NCBI RefSeq assembly: GCF_000430585.1
Contig: NZ_AUMH01000013.1
Location: 1 to 64,000, forward strand
Length of the DNA: 64,000 nt
Direction: 5' to 3'
Origin: Alicyclobacillus herbarius DSM 13609
Lineage (GTDB): Bacteria > Bacillota > Bacilli > Alicyclobacillales > Alicyclobacillaceae
A model generated the notes under the pieces. That model saw nothing but the letters and a program-made list of their open reading frames with translations. It had not been told where the DNA came from and searched no databases. The translations under genes and the position numbers were made by a program. Shown one piece after another: positions 31,626-42,436 of this stretch. Every line of letters begins with the position of its first letter. The first letter of the stretch is position 1.

Positions 31626-32855
31626 GTGAGTCGTTTCCCTGCCGCCGTGTGGGCGACTGCCTTCGCGGCGTTGATTGCGTTTATGGGTATTGGTGTGGTC
31701 GATCCCATCCTGAGTGAAATCGGTAAGGAGATGGGCGCGACCCAGTTTCAGGTGGAGTGGTTGTTCACCAGTTATATCGCAGTAATGGCCTTAGCGATGT
31801 TGATATCCGGCGTCTTGGCGACCCGGTTTGGCGGGCGCCGCGTGGTCTTGATTGGGTTGGCGATGGTGGTGGTGTTTGCGACGCTGTCCGGCTTGGCCCC
31901 CAACATCGGCGTTCTGGCTGTGGTGCGCGCAGGTTGGGGCCTCGGGAACGCCTTCTTTACCTCGACTGCCCTGTCCATCATCGTCGGTGCTTCTTCCGGC
32001 AGCATGGCGTCGGCCATCACGCTTTATGAAGCCGCGCTCGGCATTGGGATGGCATCAGGGCCGTTGCTCGGCGGCCTGCTCGGCAGCTTCAGTTGGCGGT
32101 ACCCGTTTTTTGGCGCCGCGACCCTGATGGCCATTGCTTGGGTTTTGGCCTTTACACTTGTTACCGATCCGAAGCAAAAAGAGGCTCGGCGTACGGCGAA
32201 AGACCTCTTCCGCGCGCTTGGGCACAAGGCGGTTTTGTCCAATGCTTTGATTGGCCTGGCCTATAGCTTCAGCTTCTTTACCATCTTGGCGTACTCTCCC
32301 TTGACAATGAAGTGGCTGGGCGCGATGTCGCTGGGCTGGACGTACTTTGCTTGGGGGATTTTGGTTGGTATCTCATCTGTATTCGTCGTCAACTGGCTGC
32401 GGCCGTTGCTCGGGCCCATTCGCCTGCTGCAGTTGAACCTGGTTGGCTTGATTCTGGTGTTTGTCGCGGCTGGACTTATCCACGGCAACGGTATGCTGTA
32501 CGTAGTCGTCATCTCTGGTTTCTTCTGTGGCATTTCCAACGCCATGTTTACGACCTTGGCGATGGAGGTTTCGCCATTCTCTCGCTCCATCTCGTCGGGC
32601 GCATATAACTTCCTGCGCTGGTCGGGGGCGGCGGTGTCGCCGATTCTCTCTGGCTGGGTGGGGGATCACTTCGGTGAGTCCATCCCGTTCTTCATTGCTG
32701 GTGCCCTGTTGCTCTTGGCGTTGGTAGGCCTGTTTGTGGTGCGCGGCTGGTTGGAAGCGGGGCTGCGGGAGAGCGGCCATGGCGACGAGGTGCACGGTCA
32801 CGGGTCCGGCGGGGGTGCGGGCAGCGGCCAGGCTACGGCCGCACCCACTCGGTAA
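31626..32855 (+). CDS. Major facilitator superfamily transporter
   Basis: 409 residues, 12 helices. Motif A-like loop LATRFGGRRVVLIGLAMV follows helix 2, motif C-like LYEAALGIGMASGPLLGGLL lies in helix 5, and PFSRSISSGAYNFLRWSGAA lies before helix 11. The C-tail is rich in Gly and His (HGDEVHGHGSGGGAG). It resembles drug-proton antiporters of the 12-helix group; the substrate is unknown. The start is placed at GTG 31626, six nt after AGGAGG; ATG 31620 and ATG 31602 are in frame too. Confidence 0.85.
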   Translation: MSRFPAAVWATAFAALIAFMGIGVVDPILSEIGKEMGATQFQVEWLFTSYIAVMALAMLISGVLATRFGGRRVVLIGLAMVVVFATLSGLAPNIGVLAVVRAGWGLGNAFFTSTALSIIVGASSGSMASAITLYEAALGIGMASGPLLGGLLGSFSWRYPFFGAATLMAIAWVLAFTLVTDPKQKEARRTAKDLFRALGHKAVLSNALIGLAYSFSFFTILAYSPLTMKWLGAMSLGWTYFAWGILVGISSVFVVNWLRPLLGPIRLLQLNLVGLILVFVAAGLIHGNGMLYVVVISGFFCGISNAMFTTLAMEVSPFSRSISSGAYNFLRWSGAAVSPILSGWVGDHFGESIPFFIAGALLLLALVGLFVVRGWLEAGLRESGHGDEVHGHGSGGGAGSGQATAAPTR

Positions 32856-32914
32856 AACTCGGGCAACGCGTATCCCTTCCACTACGGTTATCCAGCATGC
32901 TTATGGTTCTCAGC

Positions 32915-32963
32915 ACGGCCCCATCGCCGCCGGGCAAAGTTCACCCTGGCGGGATGGGGCCGT
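32915..32963. terminator. Hairpin between convergent MFS and asnB genes
   Basis: An 11-bp inverted repeat ACGGCCCCATC / GATGGGGCCGT without a long T-run. Its position between converging genes suggests bidirectional termination. Confidence 0.5.
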
Positions 32964-33024
32964 TAATGTATGTTATCGGCTGCCGAATCCCATTCGGACT
33001 GGCCGCCGTTAACCACAAACTTCC

Positions 33025-34872
33025 TCAGACGATGCGCACCTTGTAATCGCGCAGCCAGCGGTCAACCTGAATTAGGTAGTGGAACATCTGGGCGGTCCCA
33101 GCGATTTGTCCGAACCAGGGCCGGTGTTCGCCCTTCCTATAGCTGGACTCGGCCAATTCGCGAACGGCGGTTGCGTCAATCAGCGGTCGAATGGGCGCGT
33201 TCGCGTCCTCCAGCATGGCCAGGGCTAAAGAGCGAGTCGCCTCTAGGTAGCGTGGATTCGGATCGGACGGGTAAGGGCTCTTCTTGCGGGCCCGTACATC
33301 ATCGGGCAGGTATCCGCGCATGGCTTCGCGCAGGACTCCTTTCACCTGACCGCCGGTCGTCTTGATCTCCCACGGGATGTTGAACACATACTGCACCAGT
33401 CGGTGATCGCAGAACGGTACGCGCACCTCAAGGCCCGTGGCCATGCTCATTCTGTCTTTGCGGTCGAGCAGGGTGGCGAGGAAGCGGGTGATGCTCAAGT
33501 ACCCAATTTCACGTACCCGTGCCTGGCGCGCATCCTCGCCGGGAAGCCGTGGCACTTCGGCCAACGCGTCGCGGTACCTATCCGCCACGTACTCCGTAGG
33601 GCGGACTATCTTCTGCAACTCCGGCGACATGACGCGAATGCGTTCGTTCAGTTTCAAGGACCAGGGGAAGGTCTTGGCTGTAAGCGCGTCCTCCCGATGG
33701 AACCATGGGTAACCCCCGAACACTTCGTCTGCCGCCTCTCCGGATAGGGCCACGGTCGCGTTTTGCTTAATCGCCTTGCAGAACAGGTATAACGACGAAT
33801 CGATGTCATACATGCCCGGCAGATCGCGAGCCGTAATCGGAGTGAACAGGTGTTGCAGCTGTTCCTCGATACCGAAGACCACCGGGTGATGGGTGCTGCC
33901 GATGAATTCGCTAACCCGGCGCGCCCACGGTGCGTCGAGGCCCGTTTGGAAGCTGTTGGCCTCAAAGTTTTCCGCCATGTCGACAAAGTCGATGGAATAC
34001 GTGTTTAACGGCGGCAGTCCGCGGTTTCGATACGCCTCGGCAGCGATGGCCGAGACGGCGCTTGAATCGACTCCCCCGGATAAAAAGGTGCAAACCGGGA
34101 CATCGGACACCAGTTGGCGATTGACGATATCGACCAACAGCTCACGGACCTTGGCCACGGTAGTCTCGACATCATCGGTATGCGGCTCTGCCGTCAGCTG
34201 CCAATACGGGTGAACGCGCACGTACCCTTTGTGGGCCAGCAGGTAGTGGCCAGGCCGCAGCTCCTGCACCCCGTGAAAGACACCGTGCCCTGGGGTGCGC
34301 CCCGGCCCCATCAGGAACACCTCAGCCAGCCCTTCCGCGTCGACGACCGGATCGACCAACGGATTGGCTAACAGTCCTTTCAGTTCCGAGGCAAACAGCA
34401 CCCCCCGTCCGCGCTGGGCGTAAAACAGCGGCTTGACGCCGAGCCTATCGCGGGCCATAAACAGCGTCTTTTCGGTCTCATCCCAAATGGCGTACGCGAA
34501 GATGCCGTTCAGTTTCTCGAGCGCGTCGGGGCCCCAGGCAATGTACGAGACCAAGACGACCTCCGTATCGGAATAGGACTGACAAGGGTAACCCTCGGCA
34601 ATCAGCTCGGCGCGGACTTCGTCGGTGTTATACAGCTCGCCGTTATAGGTGATGGTGTAGACCCTGTCCCCAAAACGGCGCGTCATCGGCTGCTTGCCGC
34701 CTTCCGGATCGACCACGATTAAGCGCCGGTGGGCAAACCCCGCCGATTTGCTCAGCCAGACGTCCGAGGCGTCTGGACCCCGACAGGCCAGCGTCTCTCC
34801 CATCGCGCGGATAGTCTCTAGTTCTTGGGTGAGGTCTCGTTCCCAGTCAACCCAACCTGCGATTCCACACAT
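33025..34872 (-). CDS. asnB: Asparagine synthase (glutamine-hydrolysing)
   Basis: 615 residues. It begins MCGIAGWVDW, so Cys2 is the N-terminal nucleophile of the glutaminase domain (residues 1-200; RGPD and YNGELYN motifs visible). The synthetase domain starts near 230 with the PPi loop FLSGGVDSSAVSA, followed by LSGEAADEVFGGYPW and RVPFCDHRLVQYVF. It converts aspartate to asparagine with glutamine and ATP. Start ATG 34872 has GGGAGG 7 nt upstream; a TTG just before is ignored because Cys must be residue 2. The following minus-strand neighbour is the spore-coat-type ATP-grasp gene upstream. Confidence 0.95.
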   Translation of the reverse strand: MCGIAGWVDWERDLTQELETIRAMGETLACRGPDASDVWLSKSAGFAHRRLIVVDPEGGKQPMTRRFGDRVYTITYNGELYNTDEVRAELIAEGYPCQSYSDTEVVLVSYIAWGPDALEKLNGIFAYAIWDETEKTLFMARDRLGVKPLFYAQRGRGVLFASELKGLLANPLVDPVVDAEGLAEVFLMGPGRTPGHGVFHGVQELRPGHYLLAHKGYVRVHPYWQLTAEPHTDDVETTVAKVRELLVDIVNRQLVSDVPVCTFLSGGVDSSAVSAIAAEAYRNRGLPPLNTYSIDFVDMAENFEANSFQTGLDAPWARRVSEFIGSTHHPVVFGIEEQLQHLFTPITARDLPGMYDIDSSLYLFCKAIKQNATVALSGEAADEVFGGYPWFHREDALTAKTFPWSLKLNERIRVMSPELQKIVRPTEYVADRYRDALAEVPRLPGEDARQARVREIGYLSITRFLATLLDRKDRMSMATGLEVRVPFCDHRLVQYVFNIPWEIKTTGGQVKGVLREAMRGYLPDDVRARKKSPYPSDPNPRYLEATRSLALAMLEDANAPIRPLIDATAVRELAESSYRKGEHRPWFGQIAGTAQMFHYLIQVDRWLRDYKVRIV

Positions 34873-34950
34873 CAAAAGGCCTCCCCGTATCGTGTTGTAT
34901 GGTCAGGGTAGCCTATGCAGGGGGGACCGAACCGGTGCAAACGCCCATAG

Positions 34951-35868
34951 TTATGGCGCCGCGTCTTTCGGCGTCGCGTCTGCCCCATCGTCGCTCGCTT
35001 CGAACAGGCCGCGCAGGAGCCACTCCACATCTTGCAGCCGGCGCTCTTGGGCGGTCTGGACAATGCGTTCGTAGACCGTCTTGTCAGGCAGTTGGGCGAA
35101 CAGGTCGTGGCTTGGGCCGCCGCGGGCGTCGTCTGTGTTGACCTCGAACAGCCACAACTTTCCATGGCGATCCAGCCCGTAATCGACACCGATTTCATGA
35201 AACCAACGGTATGGGGCGATTGCCTTGCAGACGGCATGGCTGGTCTGGATGACGGACGCCTCTACGCGCTCCGCTCGAAGGGGTTTCTTTGTCTTCTGTC
35301 CCGCCAAGGCTGTGGACAAAGGCAGCACGCGGCCTTGGCTGATGGCTACGTTCGAGACAATTGCCCCCGGGCCGCTAACGCGGACCAAGCAGCCGCTGTA
35401 TTGCCATTCCCCACTGGCCGTGCGCTGCATCAAGGCACGAATATCAAACAGGCGGGCATCCAGGGTTAAGACGGGCGCCTCGGCTTGGACGATACACTCC
35501 ACGTTGCTGTACAGGGCTTGAAAGTGTTCCACAATGTGAGCGAGGCTTTCCGTTTGCAGGCTGGACCGACCTTGCGTCAACCAGGTATAGACCGTCTTTC
35601 CGGAGGCCTTGGAAGGGCGCTGGCGGCGCACACAGGAGATACCGCGTCCTCCAAAGCTCTGCACGGGTTTGATATAGACGCCTCTGTGGCGCTGTAGCAT
35701 CCCTGATAGAGAGTCTGGGTGCGCTGGGTATGTCTCTGGCAGATGGCAGGGCAAATCCGCCTGTGTGAGGGCGAGATGCATTTGCCACTTGTCGAGCGTT
35801 TGCAAATCGGAATGAAGCACCGGACGTATCCGTTCCGATGAACCGACCGGTTCCGGTTCCTTGTTCAT
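34951..35868 (-). CDS. YheC/YheD-like endospore coat-associated ATP-grasp protein
   Basis: 305 residues. An ATP-grasp domain spans about 60-280: LQRHRGVYIKPVQSFGGRGI (ATP-binding lysine), QAEAPVLTLDARLFDIRALM, and the metal site GKLWLFEVNTDDARG. Such proteins are associated with spore coats of Bacillus, where their ligation product is not known. GGAGGCG lies six nt before ATG 35868; the longer reading to 35934 lacks an SD. Upstream of asnB on the same strand (78-nt gap). Confidence 0.82.
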   Translation of the reverse strand: MNKEPEPVGSSERIRPVLHSDLQTLDKWQMHLALTQADLPCHLPETYPAHPDSLSGMLQRHRGVYIKPVQSFGGRGISCVRRQRPSKASGKTVYTWLTQGRSSLQTESLAHIVEHFQALYSNVECIVQAEAPVLTLDARLFDIRALMQRTASGEWQYSGCLVRVSGPGAIVSNVAISQGRVLPLSTALAGQKTKKPLRAERVEASVIQTSHAVCKAIAPYRWFHEIGVDYGLDRHGKLWLFEVNTDDARGGPSHDLFAQLPDKTVYERIVQTAQERRLQDVEWLLRGLFEASDDGADATPKDAAP

Positions 35869-35993
35869 AAGGACGCCTCCTTTTTCCCAGGGTATGTGGC
35901 GGCCAGGAAAAAGGGACTTACCAATTCGTATCAACAGGTATACACTAGGGGAATGAGGGTATAGACTTCGGTCTGGGTTGGGGGGAACGACGA

Positions 35994-36335
35994 ATGGCGT
36001 TACTCAACGTGACGGAAACGCTAGCGCGGATGTTGTTTGACGAGACCCTGGCTAGTGCCGGAAAATTGGTTTGTGATTGTCCGCGCTGTCGTGACGACAT
36101 TTTGGCGTACGCGTTAAACCGCCTGCCGGCACATTACGTGACCAGCGATTTGGGAGAAGCGTACGTTAAGGCGCAATTCCTCAATTCACAAATGCAACTT
36201 GACCTATTACGGGAGTTGACCATTGCCGCCGATGTGGTCGGCAAGCATCCTCGTCACAATGCGGCTGACAATCTGCCTGTAGATGACCTGGTGTTGCCAG
36301 AGCCACGGTGGCAGAACGAGGCGGGCGAGGTGTGA
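35994..36335 (+). CDS. ComFB-like late competence protein
   Basis: 113 residues. The ComFB fold is recognised from LLNVTETLARMLFDETLA and the zinc motif CDCPRCRDDILAYALNRLPA (residues about 28-47) followed by HYVTSDLGEAYVK. In Bacillus comFB lies in the comF operon and has no clear role; c-di-GMP binding is reported for cyanobacterial relatives. The start ATG 35994 has GGGGGAACGA. Its last codons overlap the tadA start (GTGA), so both are translationally coupled. Confidence 0.85.
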   Translation: MALLNVTETLARMLFDETLASAGKLVCDCPRCRDDILAYALNRLPAHYVTSDLGEAYVKAQFLNSQMQLDLLRELTIAADVVGKHPRHNAADNLPVDDLVLPEPRWQNEAGEV

Positions 36336-36805
36336 CAGAGAGTCGAGATGAGCATTTTATGGCGCTGGCCTTGGCCCAAGCGCGCGAAGCGCAAGCCCTC
36401 GGCGAGGTGCCGATTGGCGCGGTGGTCGTACGCCAGGACGAGGTGGTTGCAGCCGCCCATAACCTGCGGGAAACGTGGGCTGATCCGACCGCGCACGCGG
36501 AAGTGTTGGCGCTGCGGGCTGCCAGCCGTAGACTGGGCACCTGGCGGCTGGCGGAATGCGACCTTTACGTGACCCTGGAACCCTGTCTGATGTGCGCGGG
36601 GGCCATGATGCTGGCACGCGTGCGACGCCTCGTTTACGGAGCGAGCGATGCCAAGGGAGGAGCCATCGAATCAAAATTGGCCGTCCTGCAGCCGGGATTG
36701 TGGAACCACCATCCGGAAATTTCCTCTGGCATTTTAGCGGGGGAGTGTGGTATGATACTGAAGGATTTTTTCCGTAGACTCCGCGACCGAAGCGGGTCGG
36801 AGTGA
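36332..36805 (+). CDS. tadA: tRNA-adenosine(34) deaminase
   Basis: 157 residues. Zinc-dependent deaminase that makes inosine at the wobble position of tRNA(Arg). The motifs are PTAHAEVLALRAAS (HAE, residues about 53-56) and VTLEPCLMCAGAMM (PCxxC, residues about 83-94). It begins at GTG 36332, overlapping the comFB-like stop. The placement before the SRP RNA gene and dnaX is the Bacillus order (yaaJ-scr-dnaX). Confidence 0.95.
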   Translation: MTESRDEHFMALALAQAREAQALGEVPIGAVVVRQDEVVAAAHNLRETWADPTAHAEVLALRAASRRLGTWRLAECDLYVTLEPCLMCAGAMMLARVRRLVYGASDAKGGAIESKLAVLQPGLWNHHPEISSGILAGECGMILKDFFRRLRDRSGSE

Positions 36806-36849
36806 GACGGATAAAGTCCCAATACGACGCACAAGGCAAGCATCGGCAT

Positions 36850-36939
36850 GGAGAGATGTCCGAGTGGTTGAAGGAGCTCGCCTCGAAAGCGAGTAGCCCT
36901 GCAAGGGGCTCGTGGGTTCGAATCCCACTCTCTCCGCCA
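36850..36939 (+). tRNA. tRNA-Ser (CGA)
   Basis: A 90-nt class II tRNA with long variable arm. Acceptor GGAGAGA / TCTCTCC, anticodon stem CTCGC / GCGAG around loop CTCGAAA (anticodon CGA, codon UCG), and encoded CCA. Directly behind tadA, as serine tRNA genes often are in Bacillales. Confidence 0.95.
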
Positions 36940-36986
36940 GAAGCTGTTGGCGAATTCCGGGTTGCCGCCACAGCCGAATCCAAAGG

Positions 36987-37021
36987 GGTGCAAACGGGCG
37001 CTGTGCCTGTTTGTACCTTTT
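36987..37021 (+). terminator. Terminator behind tRNA-Ser
   Basis: A 13-bp stem (36987-36999 / 37005-37017, core GCAAACGGGC with G-T pairs) with a 5-nt loop and TTTT. Confidence 0.75.
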
Positions 37022-37073
37022 CCTCCTTGATACGATTCATAATCGCAACAAAGACTGACCACAGGCAAAACAC

Positions 37074-37222
37074 AGCGCGCCTTGCGGTCAGGAACCAAAT
37101 TGGGTCCCATGCGGCGAAACCTTCCGAACCGTGTCAGGTCCTGGCGGAAGCAGCACTAAGGAAGTGCTTTCGGGCGACGTGGGCGCTCCTGATTTGGTTC
37201 CTGGTCGGAGGGCGTGCTTTTC
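37074..37222 (+). ncRNA. ffs: Signal recognition particle RNA (scr/ffs)
   Basis: The conserved SRP domain IV is clear: GTGTCAGGTCC, then TGGCGGAAGCAGCACTAAG (about 37131-37160), as in Bacillus scRNA. The flanks form one long rod: GGTCAGGAACCAAAT (37086-37100) pairs with ATTTGGTTCCTGGTC (about 37192-37206), and AGCGCGCC (37074-37081) with GGCGTGCT (37211-37218), followed by TTTT. The predicted RNA is about 150 nt, shorter than the 270-nt Bacillus form, and I see no Alu-type 5' domain; ends are from folding only. Confidence 0.85.
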
Positions 37223-37363
37223 GTTTGCCGCCAGGCGGTCGCCGAAACGCGGTCGGGCTTTGTCGGATGCGGTCGAGTGGCGAGAGGTTTTGTTAGGCCT
37301 GCAGGAATTTTTCCTTTTGGCGCGGAATAGCTACTCATGTTCAGCCTGCAGGAGGGGACTCCA

Positions 37364-38581
37364 ATGAACGACGACATGGGGCGAGGACCGTTATGGACGG
37401 AGGCGCTGTCCAGCCTGGTGGACACGATGCCGGTATGGGCGCGCGCGTTGAACGCCGGCGTGCTCTATGTGGACGAGGACCTGCGCGTCTTTGTCTTGAA
37501 TGAGCTGGCGCGCGAACTCTTGGAAGATAAAGTGGCAGTGGGGGCGGCTGCATCCCTGTCCGATTGCCTCCCTTCCGAACGGGACAGCTACCGATTGCTG
37601 CTGGATACGGCGGTAACCCGTGAGACCGTGCGGGATCGGGTTGTGGCTTGGGAGACGCACGGTAAAATCCGCCACGTTTTGGTGGACACCTACCCGCTGC
37701 AGAGCTACGGGGACAGGCCGGGCGGCATGTTGGTCATGATGAAGGACCTTGGCAACCTGACCAAACTGGAACAAAACATGCAGAAGACCGAGAAGCTCGC
37801 CACGGTTGGCAAGATTGCGGCGGGCATCGCCCACGAAATCCGCAATCCATTGACCACGGTGAAAGGGTTTCTGCAGATGTTGGGCGAGTGTTTAACCGCC
37901 AAGGGCCTGCAAGAGGAAACGGCGTATATTCAATTGATTATGGATGAGATTCACCGTGTCAATAATTTAGTGACTGAGCTGCTTTTATTAGCGAAACCGC
38001 GGCAGACGCAAAAAGAGCGATGCATGATTGTCAGCATCTTAAAAGACTTGGAACCGATGATTGCGGCGGACGCCCTATTACGCGGCGTAGAATTCACGCA
38101 AGATTTGGGTGTTTCGTTGAAGGATGCCTGGATCTGGGCCGACGCGGCCATGCTCAAACAATTGTTTATGAATCTCGCAAAAAACGCCCTTGAGGCAATG
38201 GAATCTGGCGGTCGGCTGGGAATCCGGGCAAAGGTCGAAGGGCAGTGGCTGCGCGTCGATGTGTCCGATACCGGGCCTGGGATTCCCTACTACCAGACGG
38301 ATAAAATCTTCGACGCGTTTTTTACCACCAAGGACAAGGGGACCGGACTCGGGTTGCCCATCTGCCAGCGCATCGTGAACGACCATGGGGGGACTATCCG
38401 CGTGTTTTCGAAAGGGTTTGGCGCCACCTTTTCCGTCTTCCTCCCCATCCAGCAGGAGTTGTCAGAGAGTGAAGCGTCGGCCCCCGCGCTTGAGCAGGGG
38501 ATAAGACGGCCGCTGCCGAAGTCGCAACAAGTCAGCGCGGGTAAAGGTGGTATGCGGATAAAAACGGCACAAGCGAGGTAG
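37364..38581 (+). CDS. PAS-domain sensor histidine kinase (sporulation-kinase-like)
   Basis: 405 residues, no membrane helix. A PAS-like domain spans about 20-135 (RALNAGVLYVDEDLRVFVLN), then a coiled linker, HisKA with LATVGKIAAGIAHEIRNPLT (phospho-His near residue 158) and HATPase_c with MNLAKNALEAM, DTGPGIPYYQTDKIF and KGTGLGLPICQRIV. The C-terminal 45 residues are low-complexity. Cytosolic PAS kinases of this build feed the Spo0 phosphorelay in Bacillales; no response regulator gene is adjacent. GGAGGGG precedes ATG 37364. An insertion relative to the Bacillus order. Confidence 0.88.
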   Translation: MNDDMGRGPLWTEALSSLVDTMPVWARALNAGVLYVDEDLRVFVLNELARELLEDKVAVGAAASLSDCLPSERDSYRLLLDTAVTRETVRDRVVAWETHGKIRHVLVDTYPLQSYGDRPGGMLVMMKDLGNLTKLEQNMQKTEKLATVGKIAAGIAHEIRNPLTTVKGFLQMLGECLTAKGLQEETAYIQLIMDEIHRVNNLVTELLLLAKPRQTQKERCMIVSILKDLEPMIAADALLRGVEFTQDLGVSLKDAWIWADAAMLKQLFMNLAKNALEAMESGGRLGIRAKVEGQWLRVDVSDTGPGIPYYQTDKIFDAFFTTKDKGTGLGLPICQRIVNDHGGTIRVFSKGFGATFSVFLPIQQELSESEASAPALEQGIRRPLPKSQQVSAGKGGMRIKTAQAR

Positions 38582-38606
38582 AACCCCTGTCGATTTGGGG
38601 TTTGTC
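38582..38606 (+). terminator. Weak terminator-like hairpin after the kinase gene
   Basis: AACCCC (38582-38587) pairs with GGGGTT (38597-38602), then TTG. Short stem; low confidence. Confidence 0.35.
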
Positions 38607-38697
38607 CCCGCCCGCTACCTGTGCTACCTTTAAGGGGTTATCGCGGTAAACCAGGATTAGCTCACCACAGCGTCCCCATGGAGCGGAGGGTTGCGGG

Positions 38698-40485
<1,788 letters not shown>

Positions 40486-40489
40486 TTGT

Positions 40490-40801
40490 GTGAAAAACAT
40501 GAATCAGTTGATGCGCCAGGCGAAGAAGCTTCAGGATGAGATGATGAAGGCGCAGGCGGCCCTGGCCGAGCGGGAAGTCGAGGGCACGGCCGGCGGCGGG
40601 GCGGTCAAGGTCCGGATGAACGGACACAAACAGCCGCTGGCGGTGGAAATCACTCAAGAGGTGGTCAATCCGGACGACGTGGAAATGCTGCAAGACTTGG
40701 TCTTGGCCGCTCTGCAGGACGCGCTCAAGCAGGTGGATGAATTGACCGAGGCGGAGATGGGCAAATACACGCGTGGACTGAATCTCCCTGGACTGTTTTA
40801 A
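40490..40801 (+). CDS. yaaK: YbaB/EbfC nucleoid-associated protein
   Basis: 103 residues. An N-terminal helix rich in Met, Gln and Lys ([20 protein letters not shown]) and the beta part [20 protein letters not shown] are typical. DNA-binding dimer of unknown detailed role, always between dnaX and recR. GTG 40490 follows GGAGAG; the ATG at 40499 is a possible alternative. Four bases separate it from recR. Confidence 0.93.
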   Translation: MKNMNQLMRQAKKLQDEMMKAQAALAEREVEGTAGGGAVKVRMNGHKQPLAVEITQEVVNPDDVEMLQDLVLAALQDALKQVDELTEAEMGKYTRGLNLPGLF

Positions 40802-40804
40802 GCG

Positions 40805-41404
40805 ATGCAGAGTTACCCCGCCCCCATCACACACCTGGTTGAGCAGTTTATGAAGCTGCCCGGCATTGGCCCGAAAACGGCCAGCCGGCTGGCTTTTCAT
40901 GTCCTGACCATGGATATCCAAGACGTCGAGGAGTTTGCCGCCGCGCTGCGCGAGGTGAAGTTGGGCCTGCGCGAGTGTTCCGTATGTTGCAATATCACGG
41001 ACGTCAATCCCTGCCGCATCTGCGCGGACACCTCGCGCGACAAGACTATCCTGTGCGTGGTTCAGGACGCCCGCGACGTGGCAGCCATGGAGCGGACACA
41101 TGAGTACAACGGCAGGTACCACGTCCTGCACGGCGCCATTTCGCCCATGGAAGGGATAGGCCCCAACGACATCCGCATTCGCGAATTGGTGCAACGCCTG
41201 GCTGACTCGGAGGTACAGGAGGTCATTCTGGCGACCAATCCCAATGTTGAGGGAGAGGCCACCGCAATGTACATTTCCCGACTGCTCAAGCCGTTTTCCC
41301 TCAAGGTCACCCGCATTGCGCACGGGCTTCCCGTCGGTGGCGACCTGGAGTATGCCGATGAGGTGACTTTGGCCAAAGCGCTGGAGGGGCGCCGCCAGGT
41401 CTAG
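40805..41404 (+). CDS. recR: Recombination mediator RecR
   Basis: 199 residues. Helix-hairpin-helix [17 protein letters not shown] (residues about 18-34), zinc finger [16 protein letters not shown] (residues about 58-73), Toprim domain from [16 protein letters not shown] through [17 protein letters not shown]. It works with RecF and RecO to load RecA at gaps. The C-terminus [18 protein letters not shown] is complete. Confidence 0.96.
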   Translation: MQSYPAPITHLVEQFMKLPGIGPKTASRLAFHVLTMDIQDVEEFAAALREVKLGLRECSVCCNITDVNPCRICADTSRDKTILCVVQDARDVAAMERTHEYNGRYHVLHGAISPMEGIGPNDIRIRELVQRLADSEVQEVILATNPNVEGEATAMYISRLLKPFSLKVTRIAHGLPVGGDLEYADEVTLAKALEGRRQV

Positions 41405-41539
41405 CCCGGCCTGCGGCGCAAAAGCCCTATCGCAGTGGCGTTCCGCTCACGGTTTTGACCCCAGGTTTGCGGCGAGTCATATTGTCCCACTCTCTTGCCT
41501 ATGATCTAGTAATTTCGAAGGCAAGGAGATGGGAGCGGC

Positions 41540-41845
41540 ATGAAGGAGAATACACACCACCCGGTAGCGCGTGGGTTTCGCCGCACGCGTCCGTTGACGG
41601 ATGCGGACGGGCAGCTCGATGCCGGCACCCTCATCCACGAACTCGTGATGGCCAAACGGGAGATGGAGCTCGCCCAAAGCCAGTTCGATCACGTTGTCGA
41701 TCCGTGCCTGATTGACCATACGGTGTTCCGCATGGGTGCGGCGGAACAGCACTTTCGCTACTTGTTGAATCTCGCTCGGGAGCAGCAGATTCACGTGGGT
41801 AGCCTGCAGTGGCTGTGGGCGGAGAGTGACACCTCGGGCCCGTAA
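41540..41845 (+). CDS. yaaL: YaaL-like DUF2508 protein
   Basis: 101 residues. The core ELVMAKREMELAQSQFDHVVDPCLIDH is typical of the family, mostly helical, with no known function. Position between recR and bofA is as in Bacillus. AAGGAGATGGGAGCGGC precedes ATG 41540. Confidence 0.85.
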   Translation: MKENTHHPVARGFRRTRPLTDADGQLDAGTLIHELVMAKREMELAQSQFDHVVDPCLIDHTVFRMGAAEQHFRYLLNLAREQQIHVGSLQWLWAESDTSGP

Positions 41846-41892
41846 GACGGACGCCTTGCCTTAGAGATGATGGGGAAAGGAGCAAGGTCCAG

Positions 41893-42165
41893 ATGTCGCA
41901 CACGCCGTTGTATCTGTGGGGAGCCCTGGGTGTGGTCGCTATCATTGTCTTGGCGCAGGCGGCGCGCCACCCCGCACAGGTCGTGGGCAAGCTGGTGCGC
42001 AGCGCTATTGCCGGGTGCCTGTTTATTCTCGCCATCAACTGGCTCGGCGGCTACATCCAGTTCCACCTGCCGTTCAATCCGTATACGGCCTTGACCGCCG
42101 GGTTGTTGGGGATTCCAGGCGTGTTGGCGTTGGTCGTGTTGCACTTATGGATGATTCCGACTTAG
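41893..42165 (+). CDS. bofA: Pro-sigma-K processing inhibitor BofA
   Basis: 90 residues with two or three helices. The conserved end is NPYTALTAGLLGIPGVLALV, preceded by VRSAIAGCLFILAINWLGGY. BofA holds the SpoIVFB protease inactive in the mother-cell-derived forespore membrane until the checkpoint signal. It has AAGGAGC upstream. A copy of the dispersed TCCGGAAAGGGGTCAG repeat begins 3 nt after the stop codon. Confidence 0.92.
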   Translation: MSHTPLYLWGALGVVAIIVLAQAARHPAQVVGKLVRSAIAGCLFILAINWLGGYIQFHLPFNPYTALTAGLLGIPGVLALVVLHLWMIPT

Positions 42166-42168
42166 GTA

Positions 42169-42290
42169 GTTCGGAAAGGGGTCAGAACTCCGGGCTATCG
42201 CCGGCCTGAACGGTCGCCGCAGGGGGACCAGGCCCCACAGGGGACACAGGCTCCGGAGCTATCGCCCGCCCGAAACAGGTCTCCGAGCAC
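42169..42290. repeat. Truncated copy of the dispersed palindromic repeat
   Basis: GTTCGGAAAGGGGTCAG (42169-42185) matches 16 of 17 bases of the 11.3-kb element's left end. The following CTATCGCC-GGCCTGAACGG region matches its inside (CTATCGCCCGGCCTAAACGG) and recurs partly at about 42260. The right terminal repeat is missing. Confidence 0.65.
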
Positions 42291-42297
42291 AAATTTC

Positions 42298-42329
42298 CCG
42301 CAGCCGAGATGGGATGCTGCGGTTTTTTT
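42298..42329 (+). terminator. Terminator after bofA
   Basis: Stem CCGCAGC / GCTGCGG (42298-42304 / 42316-42322) with seven T. Confidence 0.85.
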
Positions 42330-42436
42330 GTGCGGCTCGCTCTGTGGTCAACGCGGCTCGACCTGGGGCCAACGCCGCTCTGTTCATGGCCAACGCGGCG
42401 GCCGGCGCAACTTCACCTGCGGCCAGCGCGGTAAGC

